Source: Nocardia brasiliensis IFM 10847 (GTDB taxonomy: Bacteria; Actinomycetota; Actinomycetes; Mycobacteriales; Mycobacteriaceae). Taken from it: a DNA stretch of 64,000 nt. Below, piece after piece: positions 8,865-18,249 of the stretch. Under the pieces are notes generated by a model. It saw only the letters and a list, made by a program, of their open reading frames with translations, was not told the DNA's origin and did no database searches. The stretch is taken from contig NZ_BAUA01000107.1 of assembly GCF_000710915.1 (NCBI RefSeq), positions 1-64,000 on the forward strand, given 5' to 3'. Positions within the stretch are counted from its first letter, which is position 1; each line of letters starts with the position of its first letter. The position numbers and the translations under genes were made by a program.

Positions 8865-10226
8865 TCAGCGCCGGATCGTCTTGGCACGCATGAGGAATTC
8901 GGCGAGATAGCCATCGTGCGGCAGGCTCGGGTCCAGCCGGTTGGTCGGATGGTAGCCGAGGTGGACATTGCCGATGGTGGGTTCGCGCACCAGGTCGGTG
9001 ATCAGCTGCTCGTCGTCGGTACAGGCGGTGAGCACCAGCGTGTTCCGCAATGGTGCGAGGCCCGCGGCGCGGTCCCACGGCGCGAACCACACGCAGGGGA
9101 AGGGGAGTTCCGCGCCGACCTGCTCGGCGTACGGACTGTCCACCTGATGGACCGCCGGACGGAGCACGGCGCTGCCGTCGCCCAGGTCCTCGACGATGCC
9201 GTCACCGCCCAGCCAGGCCCGGGTTCCGGCGGCACGTTTGCGCAGATGGTCTTCCCACCGGCGCGCCGTGTCGATCGGGTACACCGGCAGGATCGCGCGT
9301 TCGTCTCCGGGCGCCAGGCCGGGCAGGGCTGCGAGCCGCGCGGCGACGGCGGCCGCGACCGGGCCGGGATCGCCTTCGACCAGCACTGCGGTGGCGTTGA
9401 CGCAGCCGACACCGCCACCGCCGCTGACGGATTCGACGATGGTGTCGACCGCGGCGGACCAGTCACGATCGGCGGTGAGCAGAATCTTGGACCGGCCCGG
9501 CCCTTGCGGCAGGATGCGTGGATCGCCGCCGTACGCGGCCACGACGTCCGCGCCGCCGTAGACCATGCCGAGGTCGGCCAGACCGAGGATCTCGCCGGCC
9601 ACCTCGTGCGCGGTCGGCAACAGCACCACCTGGTCGGCACCGAACCCCGCCGAGCGCAGGGCGCTGATCAGCCGGTGTGGTGTGAACGGTTCCCGCCGCG
9701 AGGGCCGGACGGCGACCCGGTACCCGAGAGCGAGCGGCTCCAGCCAACCCAGGTGTACCGCAGGGTGATTGCCCGCCGCATGGACGGCGAAGACCTCGCC
9801 GCGCCGGGTCCACACCGCCGCGCCCGCGCGGGTCGACGGATCGCGCCAGTCGCCCACCGCGCCGGACGGGCGCGCGTTCTGGCCGATGCGGTAGGCCTCG
9901 GCGGCGGCACCGGCGATATCGTCGGCGGCCTTGCGCACCACCGTGATCGGCAAGCCGGAGACCGCGCTGACCGTGCGCTGGTACTCCGCCGCGGGCACGG
10001 CGGCGACCGTCGAAGTGGCGAAGGCCCGGCCCGCGCGGGCGATCGCCGCGATCCGCTCGTCGACCGCCAGTTCCGGCGCCCGGCGCAGCGCCTGCATGGC
10101 CCGGGTGACGTACAGCCCGGGCGCGAGACTCAGTGTCGCGACCGGGTTTCCGGTGCGGTCGTGCAGCGTCTCCTGCTTGCGCGACCGATAGTCTCCCTCG
10201 GGACCGAGGGCATCCAGGTGCAGCAT
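8865..10226 (-). CDS. LuxC/EhpG-like acyl reductase (aldehyde dehydrogenase fold)
   Basis: 453 residues. It has the aldehyde-dehydrogenase fold, with catalytic Cys275 in GGVGCVNATAVLVEG and a glycine-rich EVFAVHAAGNHPAVH segment that resembles LuxC-type acyl reductases. Such enzymes take an acyl group from an adenylating partner and reduce it with NAD(P)H to the aldehyde. Its start overlaps the stop of the upstream ligase by one base (TGATG), so the pair is co-translated. The same pairing is known as EhpF/EhpG in D-alanylgriseoluteic acid (phenazine) biosynthesis. No phenazine core genes are visible here, so the substrate carboxylate is unknown. Confidence 0.75.
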   Translation of the reverse strand: MLHLDALGPEGDYRSRKQETLHDRTGNPVATLSLAPGLYVTRAMQALRRAPELAVDERIAAIARAGRAFATSTVAAVPAAEYQRTVSAVSGLPITVVRKAADDIAGAAAEAYRIGQNARPSGAVGDWRDPSTRAGAAVWTRRGEVFAVHAAGNHPAVHLGWLEPLALGYRVAVRPSRREPFTPHRLISALRSAGFGADQVVLLPTAHEVAGEILGLADLGMVYGGADVVAAYGGDPRILPQGPGRSKILLTADRDWSAAVDTIVESVSGGGGVGCVNATAVLVEGDPGPVAAAVAARLAALPGLAPGDERAILPVYPIDTARRWEDHLRKRAAGTRAWLGGDGIVEDLGDGSAVLRPAVHQVDSPYAEQVGAELPFPCVWFAPWDRAAGLAPLRNTLVLTACTDDEQLITDLVREPTIGNVHLGYHPTNRLDPSLPHDGYLAEFLMRAKTIRR

Positions 10227-11284
10227 CAGTACACCCCTTCGATCACCGGCGCGCCGCCGAAGGTGGCGACCGGGGCGACGTCCGCGACGGAATCGCCGAG
10301 GCCGCCCGGCGGCGGCGGAACTCGAACCCCGTGGTCGCGTTCGGTGTTGTTGACGAGCAACGCGGTCCGGCTCAGGTGGTGCATCACGACCTGACCGCGG
10401 GCGCCGTAGGGGACCGTCTCGCCGGTCGCCGGATCGATGACGCGGAACGTCGTGTAGGGCGCGAAAGTATCGAAGACGCAGGGTTGTTCGTCGCCGAGTC
10501 CGGGGCGTTCCACGGCGGCGCCGAGAATCATCGTGCTGCCGTACATGCCGATCAGCAGTGTCCGCGGAAAGACCTCGCGGCGCAGGAGGTCTCGGGTGTC
10601 CGCGTCCAAATGCGCGCCGCCCCAGACGATGGCGCGGACCTTGCGATTCACCAGGTCGACGAGATCGTCGTGGCGGGCCAGCCGCGCCAGCAGCGGTGGG
10701 GTCGAGACGAGCACTCCGACGTCCTGGCTGCGCAGCAGGTGGCCGATCTGCTCGATCAGGTGGTCGGTGTACGCGTCGGCTTCGGCGCCGCGCCCGTCGG
10801 CAATGAGTCGTTTCACCCAGCGTGGATCGAGATCGATCCCGAAGTTCACCAGGTGGCGTGCGGTGCACAAACCGGCGATCGTCGCACCGACGCCGTGCGG
10901 CCCGCTCGGAATGGCACTGAGCCAGTCCGCGTCTCGCGGCACGCCGAGCGCGTCGAAACGCGCGCCGATCCAGTCGACGGCGCGGCGTTCCCAGTCGGCG
11001 GTGAACACGACCCGCTTCGGTTGCCCGGTGGTACCGCCGCTTTCGTAGACGTGCACCGGATGGCTGTCACCGTAGCCGCGGGGGATCAGGTCGCGCACCG
11101 CGACATCGCGCAACTCGTCCACGACATTGGGAAAGCGGACCAGATCGTCGAGACCCTGGATATCGGTCAGCGGATCGAAGTCCAGCGTCGCGGCCCGGGC
11201 CAGCCAGAACGGCGAGCCGGTCGCCGCGCTGAAGTGCCAGCGCATCATCCTGCGAACGAACTCGTCCGGATTGTGCTCGGTCAT
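10226..11284 (-). CDS. AMP-dependent carboxylate ligase, EhpF/LuxE-like
   Basis: 352 residues. It has the adenylate-forming motif ESGGTTGQPKRVVF (residues 81-94), then a Rossmann-like core with WLSAIPSGPHGVGATIAG and an acidic GMYGSTMILG segment. At about 350 residues it is shorter than acyl-CoA synthetases and matches the EhpF/LuxE group, which lacks most of the mobile C-terminal domain. It should activate a carboxylic acid as the acyl-adenylate and pass it to the LuxC/EhpG-like reductase encoded immediately downstream. A LysR gene lies divergently 150 bases away and probably controls the pair. Confidence 0.75.
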   Translation of the reverse strand: MTEHNPDEFVRRMMRWHFSAATGSPFWLARAATLDFDPLTDIQGLDDLVRFPNVVDELRDVAVRDLIPRGYGDSHPVHVYESGGTTGQPKRVVFTADWERRAVDWIGARFDALGVPRDADWLSAIPSGPHGVGATIAGLCTARHLVNFGIDLDPRWVKRLIADGRGAEADAYTDHLIEQIGHLLRSQDVGVLVSTPPLLARLARHDDLVDLVNRKVRAIVWGGAHLDADTRDLLRREVFPRTLLIGMYGSTMILGAAVERPGLGDEQPCVFDTFAPYTTFRVIDPATGETVPYGARGQVVMHHLSRTALLVNNTERDHGVRVPPPPGGLGDSVADVAPVATFGGAPVIEGVY

Positions 11285-11434
11285 GAGAACTCCTCTCGTA
11301 CAACAGCATTCGAACTCACGCGGCGCGCCGGAGCGGCCGCCTCCGCTGTCGACGTTAGGTTCGGGAGATACATAGCGTCCAAGACCGAATGCGCCATGAA
11401 TTCATGCCTGGCGGGTTATGAGAAGATCGTGGCC

Positions 11435-12346
11435 GTGGATCTGTTGTCGCTGCGGTATTTCCAGGTGGTGGCGCGGCACGAGCACATCAGCCGGGCGGCC
11501 GCGGAACTGCGCGTGGCGCAGCCCTCGCTCAGCCGCACCATCGCCAGGCTCGAAGCCGAACTCGGGGTGCCGCTGTTCGATCGGCAGGGCAGGCAGATCC
11601 GTCTGAACCGGTTCGGCGCGGCCTTCCTCGCGCGAATCACCCGTGCGCTCGCCGAAATCGACGATGCCCGTGCGGAATTGGCCGATGCGGCCGGACTGGC
11701 GCAGGGCACGGTCGCGGTCGCCTCCGAAACGCTGCTCTCGCTCACCGAATTCCTGGCGGAGTTCCGCGCGCGGCACCCCGGGGTCGAAATCCAGCTCTAC
11801 CAGTCCACGGCCGAACGGATGAGCAGACAACTCGCCGCGCGGGAGGTCGATGTCTGCCTCGCCTCGCAACCGTTGCGCGGTCCTGCGTTGCGCACCGTCG
11901 AACTCTTCCGGGAGCCGGTTCTGCTCGCCGTGCCGCCGGGCCATGCGCTCGCGGACCGGCACACCGTCTCGGTGGCCGAACTGGCCGACGAGCCGATCGT
12001 CACGACCCGGCCGGGTTATTGGCAGCGTGCGCTGACCGACCGCCTGTTCGCCGCGGCCGGGCTGACGCCGAACATCACCGTGCAGGGTGACGAACTGGCC
12101 GCGGTGCAATACCTGGTGAGCGCGGGTATCGGTGTCGGGTTGATCCCGGACATGTCGCGGCGCGCCGCCGCGCATCCGGCGGTCCGCTGGGTCCGGCTGG
12201 ACAGCCCGGACTGTCACCGCACGCTGCGGGTGGTCTGGCGCGCGGACGCCTACCTGTCGGCGGCGGGGCGCCATTTCCGTGACTCGCTTATCGCCACCGC
12301 CGATCATGAATCACGCGACTATCACGACGGCCCTTTGCCGCGATAA
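11435..12346 (+). CDS. LysR-family transcriptional regulator
   Basis: 303 residues from the GTG at 11435, with GAGAAG about nine bases upstream. The start MDLLSLRYFQVVARHEHISRAAAELRVAQPSLSRTIARLEAELG is the standard LysR winged helix-turn-helix. The remainder is the substrate-binding-protein-like effector domain (EFRARHPGVEIQLYQ, ISAGIGVGLIPD-like segment). Earlier in-frame starts at 11396 and 11429 are possible. LysR proteins commonly control the divergent neighbour, here the ligase/reductase pair at 8865-11284. Confidence 0.9.
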   Translation: MDLLSLRYFQVVARHEHISRAAAELRVAQPSLSRTIARLEAELGVPLFDRQGRQIRLNRFGAAFLARITRALAEIDDARAELADAAGLAQGTVAVASETLLSLTEFLAEFRARHPGVEIQLYQSTAERMSRQLAAREVDVCLASQPLRGPALRTVELFREPVLLAVPPGHALADRHTVSVAELADEPIVTTRPGYWQRALTDRLFAAAGLTPNITVQGDELAAVQYLVSAGIGVGLIPDMSRRAAAHPAVRWVRLDSPDCHRTLRVVWRADAYLSAAGRHFRDSLIATADHESRDYHDGPLPR

Positions 12347-12362
12347 GTCAGCTTGTCCCGGT

Positions 12363-12383
12363 GTGTGCTCGTTGTAATCGAGC
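12363..12383. terminator. perfect 7-bp hairpin, terminator or operator
   Basis: GTGCTCG at 12363-12369 and CGAGCAC at 12377-12383 form a perfect inverted repeat with a 7-base loop, 17 bases after the LysR stop. There is no T-run, so it is either a factor-assisted terminator for the LysR gene or a palindromic binding site in front of the hypothetical gene at 12490. Sequence symmetry is the only evidence. Confidence 0.4.
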
Positions 12384-12489
12384 ACCATTGCGGCGGAACA
12401 ACTTTGTGATATCCGTCAGCTATTGACGCGGCGTTGACATCTGGGTTTGGATGCTGAATTCTTGCCGGGTGACGGGTAAGGACGAATTG

Positions 12490-12999
12490 ATGACGCTGCC
12501 GAAACTGGCCGACCATGACATCACGCAGCTACGCGAGGTCGCGGACCGAATCGCGACCTTGATCCAGCGGAACTCGGACAGCAGCGGCGGTCTGCCCCGG
12601 TTCGTCGAGGCGCTGCGGCAGAGCGGACCGATCGCGGAACTGCTGATCGAGTACTCGGTCCGCTGGTTCAACGACAGCAACGGCGAGTCCGTCCTGCTCA
12701 GCCCGGAGCTGTACTGGGTGCTCACCGAGACCGTGCCGCCGGAGGAACGGGGTACCGCCGGCGAGGGCCTGGGACAGGCCGGTATGAACTGCCATCCCGT
12801 CACCCGCACCCGGCAGATGCTGCTGATCTGTGTGCTGGAAAAGCTGTCAACCAGGCCGTGGCGCCCGGAGACGCCCGAGGAAGCCGCGGCCATGGTCAAG
12901 CGGCGCTACAGCGATACCGCCCGCCCCGTGCTGCCGACCAGGGCGACCCAGCAGCCGGTCGGCGTAGAAGGCGTGATCACTACCGCACAGTTCCCGTAG
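12490..12999 (+). CDS. hypothetical protein
   Basis: 169 residues from the ATG at 12490, which has an AAGGA-like site about nine bases upstream; an in-frame ATG at 12451 would add 13 residues. It is soluble and helical, with LREVADRIATLIQRNSDSS near the start, then FVEALRQSGPIAELLIEYSVRWFNDSNGES and a long polar C-terminus. It has no signal peptide, membrane segment or motif that I recognise. It stands alone between the LysR gene and the convergent SnoaL-like gene. Confidence 0.6.
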   Translation: MTLPKLADHDITQLREVADRIATLIQRNSDSSGGLPRFVEALRQSGPIAELLIEYSVRWFNDSNGESVLLSPELYWVLTETVPPEERGTAGEGLGQAGMNCHPVTRTRQMLLICVLEKLSTRPWRPETPEEAAAMVKRRYSDTARPVLPTRATQQPVGVEGVITTAQFP

Positions 13000-13026
13000 C
13001 CACCGCCCCGGCGCGAACTCCTCGCC

Positions 13027-13473
13027 TCAGTTCCGGACGCCCAGCGTGGCCAGCAGCACGTGCATATCCGAATTGATCCAGTACTCAGCGATTTTCGCGT
13101 TCTCGATGCGCAGGATGTCGATCCCCGTGAACCGGATCGCGGTGCCCGCGGGAGCGGTCGCACCCGGGAAGCCGCCGCCGTAGGTGCCCACGGCGACCCA
13201 GCGGACGACGAGGTGGTGACGGTCGGCGATCGGCCCGACCTCCACGCTGAACACGAGCTCGGTGAAGGCGTTGCGGACCTCGGCGATCCAGTCGACGAGC
13301 GCGTCGGATCCGCGGACCGCGTCGCCGTCACCGCCGTCCAGCATCGCGGCGTGCAGCCGGAAGTCGGCGGCGATCAGATCGTCGGCGTAGGTGTAGACGC
13401 CGTTCCACAAGGTGAGCCAGCCGTCGAGCAGCTGCCCGGGTGCCGCAGCGGTGTCGAGGGTGCGCTGTTCCAT
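13027..13473 (-). CDS. SnoaL-like / NTF2-fold protein
   Basis: 148 residues. The arrangement LLDGWLTLWNGVYTYADDLIAADFRLH, then GSDALVDWIAEVRNAFTELVFSVE, HHLVVRWVAVGTYGG and RFTGIDILRIENAKIAEYW is the typical SnoaL-like/ester cyclase NTF2 fold, where the final strand carries the polar IENAKIAEYW motif. Members act as polyketide cyclases, isomerases or uncharacterised small-molecule enzymes. It is divergent from a large LAL-type regulator 167 bases away, which may control it. No polyketide genes are nearby, so a cyclase role is not supported. Confidence 0.75.
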   Translation of the reverse strand: MEQRTLDTAAAPGQLLDGWLTLWNGVYTYADDLIAADFRLHAAMLDGGDGDAVRGSDALVDWIAEVRNAFTELVFSVEVGPIADRHHLVVRWVAVGTYGGGFPGATAPAGTAIRFTGIDILRIENAKIAEYWINSDMHVLLATLGVRN

Positions 13474-13640
13474 GATCGTTCTCGCTTTCGATGTCGTTGT
13501 GTCCGGACTGTTTTCGGGTTTCCCCTCGGCTGTCCGGGCGGGCCGCCCCAAAGTCTGCTGCCGGAACTACCGCGTTCGCGTCGGCGATATCTACCTATCC
13601 GCGAGGTGACAGCTGGTTGCGGGCAGGCCAAGATCGGCGG

Positions 13641-16262
13641 GTGAACTATGTGGTCGGTCGATCGGCGGAGACGGCGCGGTTGCTCGCGCTGCTGCAGCAG
13701 GCGCGGGAATCGCAGGGTGGCGCGGTAGTGCTGCTCGGGGAGCCCGGTATCGGTAAAAGTCTGCTGCTCGATCAATTGGCCCGGGCATCGTCCGGGTTCC
13801 TGGTCATGCGGGCCACCGGCGCGGAGTTCGAGACCGAGCTGCCGTATTCCGCGCTGCACCAGTTGTGCGCCCCCGTCCTGGAGCACCTGGACGCGCTGCC
13901 CGCACAGCATCGCAGCGCGTTGCGGATCGCGTTCGGTTTGGACACCGGCACCCCGGACCCGTTCCTGGCCGGCGCCGCGGCGCTGGGTCTGCTGCTCGAA
14001 CACGACCGCCCGCTGTTGTGCCTCATCGATGACGCGCAGTGGCTCGACCACGCGTCGGCTCGCACCTTGGCGTTCATCGCGCGCCGGATCGGCGCGGAGC
14101 GGGTGGCCCTGGTCTTCGCCGCGCGGGCGGAGGTGGCCGAGTTCGCGCAGCTGCCGCAGCTCGAGGTGCAGCAGCTGAGCGAAACCGAGGCGCGCTCGTT
14201 GCTGGCGCACGAGTTCCACGCGTCGCTGGACGAGCGTGTGCGCGACCGCATCCTGGCCGAGGCCCGCGGTAACCCGCTGGCCCTGCTGGAACTGCCGCGT
14301 ACCGCGGGCGCGGCGGGCATGGCGGGCGGTTTCGACTTGCCCGCGCCGCGGGCGGCCGAGCGTAGCTTCCGGGCCCGGCTCGCGGAACTCACCCCGCAGG
14401 TGCGTCTGCTGCTCACCGTCGCGGCGGCGGAACCGATCGGCGACCCCGGCCTGTTATGGCCCGCCGCAGCACTTCTGGGAGTCGCGGACGCGGCCGCCGA
14501 GGAGGTGCCGCTGGTCGAATTCGGTGCCCGCATCCGGTTCATTCATCCGCTGGCGCGGTCCGCGGTCTACCAGGCGGCGTCGCCGGTCGAGCGGCGCCGG
14601 GCGCACGGCGCGCTCGCCGAGGTGAGCGATCCGGTCACCGATCCCGACCGGGTCGCCTGGCACCGGGCACTCGCCAGCGCCGGTCCGGACGAGGCGGTGG
14701 CGCTGGCGTTGACCAGGTCGGCGGCGCGCGCGCAGGCGCGCGGCGGCGTGGCCGCGGCGGCGGCGTTCCTGGAGCGCGCGGCCACGCTGACCCTCGACCC
14801 CGGCTTGCGGGCCGAGCGCATGCTCGCGGCGGTCGAGGCGAAACTCTCGGTCGGGGATTTCGCCGCCGCGGCTGAGCTGCTGTCGACCCTGGCGCCGGAG
14901 GACCCGCGCGTGGATCTGCTGCGCGGCCGGATCTCGTTCGCCCGCTTCCGCGGTGGCGATCTGCCGACCGTTCATCTGCTGCGGGCCGCCGCGCGGCTGG
15001 CCGAGCGCGAGCCCGCTCGCGCTCGGGCCTGTTATGTGGACGCGTTCGAGATGAGCATGCTGATCGGCGGGGTGGCCGCGGTGGTCGAGGCAGCGCGTTG
15101 CGCGCCGAGCGCGCCGGAACCGCGCGGCAGTGCCGACGGCATCTTGGACGGCATGGTCGCGCTGACCGTCGAGGGGCACGAGGCCGCCGCGAAACTGCTG
15201 CGCCCGCTGGTGGCCGACCGCGCCGACGACGCGTGGTTGCGGTGGCCGACACTGGGCTATCTGCTCGCGCTGGAGCTGTGGGACCTCGACGCGATGCGGG
15301 AGATCGCGCAGCGTGTCATCGCGTCCGGGCGTGAGCTCGGCTCGTTTCACCTGCTGCCGATCGGACTGGCCATGCTGGCGCCGGTGGCCGCGATGGCCGG
15401 CGATTTCGGCACCGTGACGGCGCTCATCGCCGAGCAGGAGGCGATCGCGGAGGCCACCGGCGCGGCACCGCTGGTTTATCCGCGCATTCATCTGGTCGCG
15501 CTGCGCGGTCGGCGGGCCGAGGCGGTGGAGCTGTTCGCCGGCGTCGGGCCGGAGATGACGCTGAGCGTGCAGTACGCCACGGCCGTGCTCAACAACGGTC
15601 TGGCCGACTATCCCGCCGCGCTGCGTGCCGCCGAACAAGCCGTCGCGTCCGGCGATCTGGGCTTGTCCGGGCTGGCGTTGCCGGAATTGGTGGAGGCCGC
15701 GACGCGTTGCCGCCGGCCGGATCTCGCGCAGACCGCGCAGACCGCGCTGGCCGCGCTGGCCGAGCGCGCACGTGCGGGTGACCACCCGTGGGGACACGGA
15801 ATAGCTGCCTACGCAAGGGCTTTGGTGGAGGACGACGAGTCCGCCTACTTGGCGGCCATCGCGTTGCTGGACGCCGGCGGTCCGGCGATCGCGGGCGCCA
15901 GGGCGCATCTGATCTACGGCGAATGGCTGCGCCGGGAAGGGCGTCGCCGCGAGGCCAGAACCGAACTGCGCCGGGCGCACGAAGCGCTGACGGCGCTCGG
16001 CACGGAGGCGTTCGCGGCGCGGGCGGCGGGCGAGCTGCGAGCCACGGGCGAGAGCGCACGCAGTCGATCCGCGCAGGTCGCGGACACGCTCACGGTGCAG
16101 GAGACGCATATCGCGCGCCTGGTCGCGGGCGGCGCGACCTCGAAAGAGGTGGCGGCACAGCTGTTCTTGAGTCCACGCACCGTTGATGCCCATCTGCGCA
16201 ACATCTTTCGAAAGCTGGGCATCTCGTCGCGGCGGCAACTGCGGGATGTGCCCGACCTCTGA
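13641..16262 (+). CDS. LAL-type LuxR regulator (AAA ATPase, MalT-like)
   Basis: 873 residues from the GTG at 13641. An N-terminal P-loop ATPase has Walker A GEPGIGKS (33-40) and a Walker B-like LLCLIDDAQWLD. A long helical, TPR-like middle follows, ending in a LuxR/FixJ helix-turn-helix (about 815-873) with VQETHIARLVAGGATSKEVAAQLFLSPRTVDAHLRNIFRKLGI. This is the large ATP-binding LuxR (LAL) class, which regulates many actinobacterial catabolic and secondary metabolic genes. It is divergent from the SnoaL-like gene, a probable target. The phosphonate cluster begins 4 kb away and carries its own SARP. Confidence 0.92.
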   Translation: MNYVVGRSAETARLLALLQQARESQGGAVVLLGEPGIGKSLLLDQLARASSGFLVMRATGAEFETELPYSALHQLCAPVLEHLDALPAQHRSALRIAFGLDTGTPDPFLAGAAALGLLLEHDRPLLCLIDDAQWLDHASARTLAFIARRIGAERVALVFAARAEVAEFAQLPQLEVQQLSETEARSLLAHEFHASLDERVRDRILAEARGNPLALLELPRTAGAAGMAGGFDLPAPRAAERSFRARLAELTPQVRLLLTVAAAEPIGDPGLLWPAAALLGVADAAAEEVPLVEFGARIRFIHPLARSAVYQAASPVERRRAHGALAEVSDPVTDPDRVAWHRALASAGPDEAVALALTRSAARAQARGGVAAAAAFLERAATLTLDPGLRAERMLAAVEAKLSVGDFAAAAELLSTLAPEDPRVDLLRGRISFARFRGGDLPTVHLLRAAARLAEREPARARACYVDAFEMSMLIGGVAAVVEAARCAPSAPEPRGSADGILDGMVALTVEGHEAAAKLLRPLVADRADDAWLRWPTLGYLLALELWDLDAMREIAQRVIASGRELGSFHLLPIGLAMLAPVAAMAGDFGTVTALIAEQEAIAEATGAAPLVYPRIHLVALRGRRAEAVELFAGVGPEMTLSVQYATAVLNNGLADYPAALRAAEQAVASGDLGLSGLALPELVEAATRCRRPDLAQTAQTALAALAERARAGDHPWGHGIAAYARALVEDDESAYLAAIALLDAGGPAIAGARAHLIYGEWLRREGRRREARTELRRAHEALTALGTEAFAARAAGELRATGESARSRSAQVADTLTVQETHIARLVAGGATSKEVAAQLFLSPRTVDAHLRNIFRKLGISSRRQLRDVPDL

Positions 16263-16359
16263 CCGCGATGCGTCGGAATCGTGGTGAGCGCAACCGTGGT
16301 CGGCGATTGTGCGTCTCGCTAACGTTCGGTGGTTGAACGTTGTTGTGGAGGAGTGTGCG

Positions 16360-17097
16360 GTGACCGCTGAGTCGACCCTCGATGTCTTTGCCCCGGTGCA
16401 TCCGCTGGACGATCCGGTGCGCACCTCGTTGCTCGGCGCGCATCGCCGGTTCGCGGGCTGGGCCGGACGGATCGGCCGGTACGACCCGGAGGTCGCCAGG
16501 TTCTTCGGCCACCCGCCGGAACTGGACGAACAGGACTGGGCCGATCTGGCCACCCTGCTCGGACCGGGTGGCGGCACCGCGCTGCGCGGCGAAGGGCATG
16601 TGCCGCCCGCGGGTTGGACCGTGCTGGACACAGTAGAAACGGTCCAGATGGACGGCACCGCGCTGCGCGTCGCGCTCGACCCGGAGTTCGAGGTGCTCAC
16701 CACGGCCGCGGTCCCGGAGATGCTCGACCTGATCGCGCGGACCGAGCCGGGGCCGTTCGCGCCGCGGACCATCGAGATGGGCACGTACCTGGGCTTGCGG
16801 GTGGACGGCAGATTGGTCGCTATGGCTGGCGAGCGCATGCATCCGCCGGGCTGGACCGAGATCAGCGCCGTCTGCACCGACGCCGAGTTCCGCGGCCGGG
16901 GCATCGCCTCGCGCTTGATCCGCGCGGTCGGCGCGGGAATTCGCGCCCGCGGCGAGACGCCGTTCCTGCACGCGGTCGCGCACAACACCACGGCGATCAG
17001 CCTGTATGAAACGCTCGGGTTCACGTTGCGCAAGCGCTCGCGCCTGACGCTCGTGCAGGCGCCCGCCGCCGTGGGCGATACGTCGGTTTTCGTCTAG
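16360..17097 (+). CDS. GNAT-family acetyltransferase
   Basis: 245 residues from the GTG at 16360, preceded by GGAGGAG six bases upstream. The C-terminal half is a GNAT domain with the acetyl-CoA motif EFRGRGIASRLIRAV and the closing NTTAISLYETLGF. The N-terminal about 100 residues (HPLDDPVRTSLLGAHRRFAGWAGRIGRYDPEVARFFG) are a helical region found in the FR47-like/GNAT subgroup. The acceptor cannot be predicted. It follows the LAL regulator in the same direction by 97 bases. Confidence 0.85.
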   Translation: MTAESTLDVFAPVHPLDDPVRTSLLGAHRRFAGWAGRIGRYDPEVARFFGHPPELDEQDWADLATLLGPGGGTALRGEGHVPPAGWTVLDTVETVQMDGTALRVALDPEFEVLTTAAVPEMLDLIARTEPGPFAPRTIEMGTYLGLRVDGRLVAMAGERMHPPGWTEISAVCTDAEFRGRGIASRLIRAVGAGIRARGETPFLHAVAHNTTAISLYETLGFTLRKRSRLTLVQAPAAVGDTSVFV

Positions 17098-17158
17098 GCG
17101 AATCGCGCGCGCGACCGGGTATTCGTAATAGCGGGGCGGTATCGCCGATAGTCCACCT

Positions 17159-17485
17159 ATGAAACGAGTACTCGCATGTGTAGGTATCGCCGCCACCGCT
17201 CTGCTGGTCGCGGCCCCGCTGGCGTCCGCCGATCCCGACGCGGACGCACGGCTTGCCAACCGGCACGACTGGTCCGGTGAGTTCGCTTCACAGAACAACC
17301 TGATCCTGTCCTCGCGCATCCTCATCAGCCCGTACGGCACCACGCGTCCGCTGATGTGCAGCGGCGGCGACGGGCACTATTCGCTGTTCCCGTACGACTG
17401 CACCCAGAACGACGACAACGGCGTGCCGCATCCGGTGGACCGCGTGCTGCCGCTCGGCGGCGGGGGTATCTGGGTCTACCGCTGA
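17159..17485 (+). CDS. small secreted hypothetical protein
   Basis: 108 residues. It has a signal peptide MKRVLACVGIAATALLVAAPLASA, with likely cleavage after ASA at residue 24. The mature part has two cysteines (PLMCSGG and PYDCTQN) and a glycine-rich end GGGGIWVYR. I do not recognise the family. Its last ten bases overlap the end of the convergent membrane-protein gene. Confidence 0.7.
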   Translation: MKRVLACVGIAATALLVAAPLASADPDADARLANRHDWSGEFASQNNLILSSRILISPYGTTRPLMCSGGDGHYSLFPYDCTQNDDNGVPHPVDRVLPLGGGGIWVYR

Positions 17486-18084
17486 GGCCCCGGGTCGGCC
17501 TGCTTGCCGGGTCCGGCAGGTAACAGCAGCCGGTGCAGCAAGTAGGCCGATACCGCGATCAGCAGGGCCGCGTCGAGATAGTGGCAGGCCATCGCGCCCG
17601 GATAGCTCGGGCCGCCCCACGCGTTCGCGGTGAAGTTCGGGTCCAGACCGGCCAGAATCTGCACGCCGATCCGGTACGGGCTGTACACCAGGACGGCCAG
17701 CGGCATGACGGCGAGCAGTAGTCGGAGCAAGGCGGTGGGGTGGGTCGGGATCGACCGCACAGTGCGCGTCAAGCGTTGCGCCGCACCGTGACTGACGGGC
17801 GCGAGGAACACGCTGGGCGACAGGCCGTGCCGGCGTACCAGGTACGTGACCGATGCGACGGCCAGCACGAACAACACGAGATGCGGTCCCCACGCCGCCG
17901 TCCCCGCCACGTGGATCTGCGGCTGCGGGGACCGATCCAGGTAGATCGCGCCGCCGGACAGCAGACCCGCCGCGAACGAGATCGCGGCGAGGCCGAGCAG
18001 TGGGCGCGAGAACCGTGGCCCCGCCCCGGAGAGCCGCGAGGCAAACGATCGAGTACCCGCGGACCGGGTGTCGTCTCTGTTCAT
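17476..18084 (-). CDS. multi-pass membrane protein of unknown function
   Basis: 202 residues with four likely transmembrane segments: LLGLAAISFAAGLLSGGAIYL, LVLFVLAVASVTYLV, LRLLLAVMPLAVLVYSP and YLDAALLIAVSAYLLHRLLL. Short charged tails lie at both ends. There is no transporter, kinase or enzyme motif. It converges with and overlaps the secreted protein by ten bases and is divergent from the two-component system. It resembles unannotated actinobacterial membrane proteins. Confidence 0.7.
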   Translation of the reverse strand: MNRDDTRSAGTRSFASRLSGAGPRFSRPLLGLAAISFAAGLLSGGAIYLDRSPQPQIHVAGTAAWGPHLVLFVLAVASVTYLVRRHGLSPSVFLAPVSHGAAQRLTRTVRSIPTHPTALLRLLLAVMPLAVLVYSPYRIGVQILAGLDPNFTANAWGGPSYPGAMACHYLDAALLIAVSAYLLHRLLLPAGPGKQADPGPQR

Positions 18085-18249
18085 GTCCCCAACTCTGACC
18101 CGCTGACCAGGGCGATGTCGTCATCCCGCGGCCGCGAGACGGACACCGCCGCGCGGCCGATGCCGCGGCGCGCATGCGACCTGCGGATGAGTCCGGCGCG
18201 CGACCCCGGAGCGATGTGCCTGCGCGAACCGCCGGATACTGTCGGCGCT

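Noticed and set aside
8865..11284. A phenazine biosynthesis cluster.
   Set aside because: Only the EhpF/EhpG-like pair is present; no phzA-G homologue is visible.
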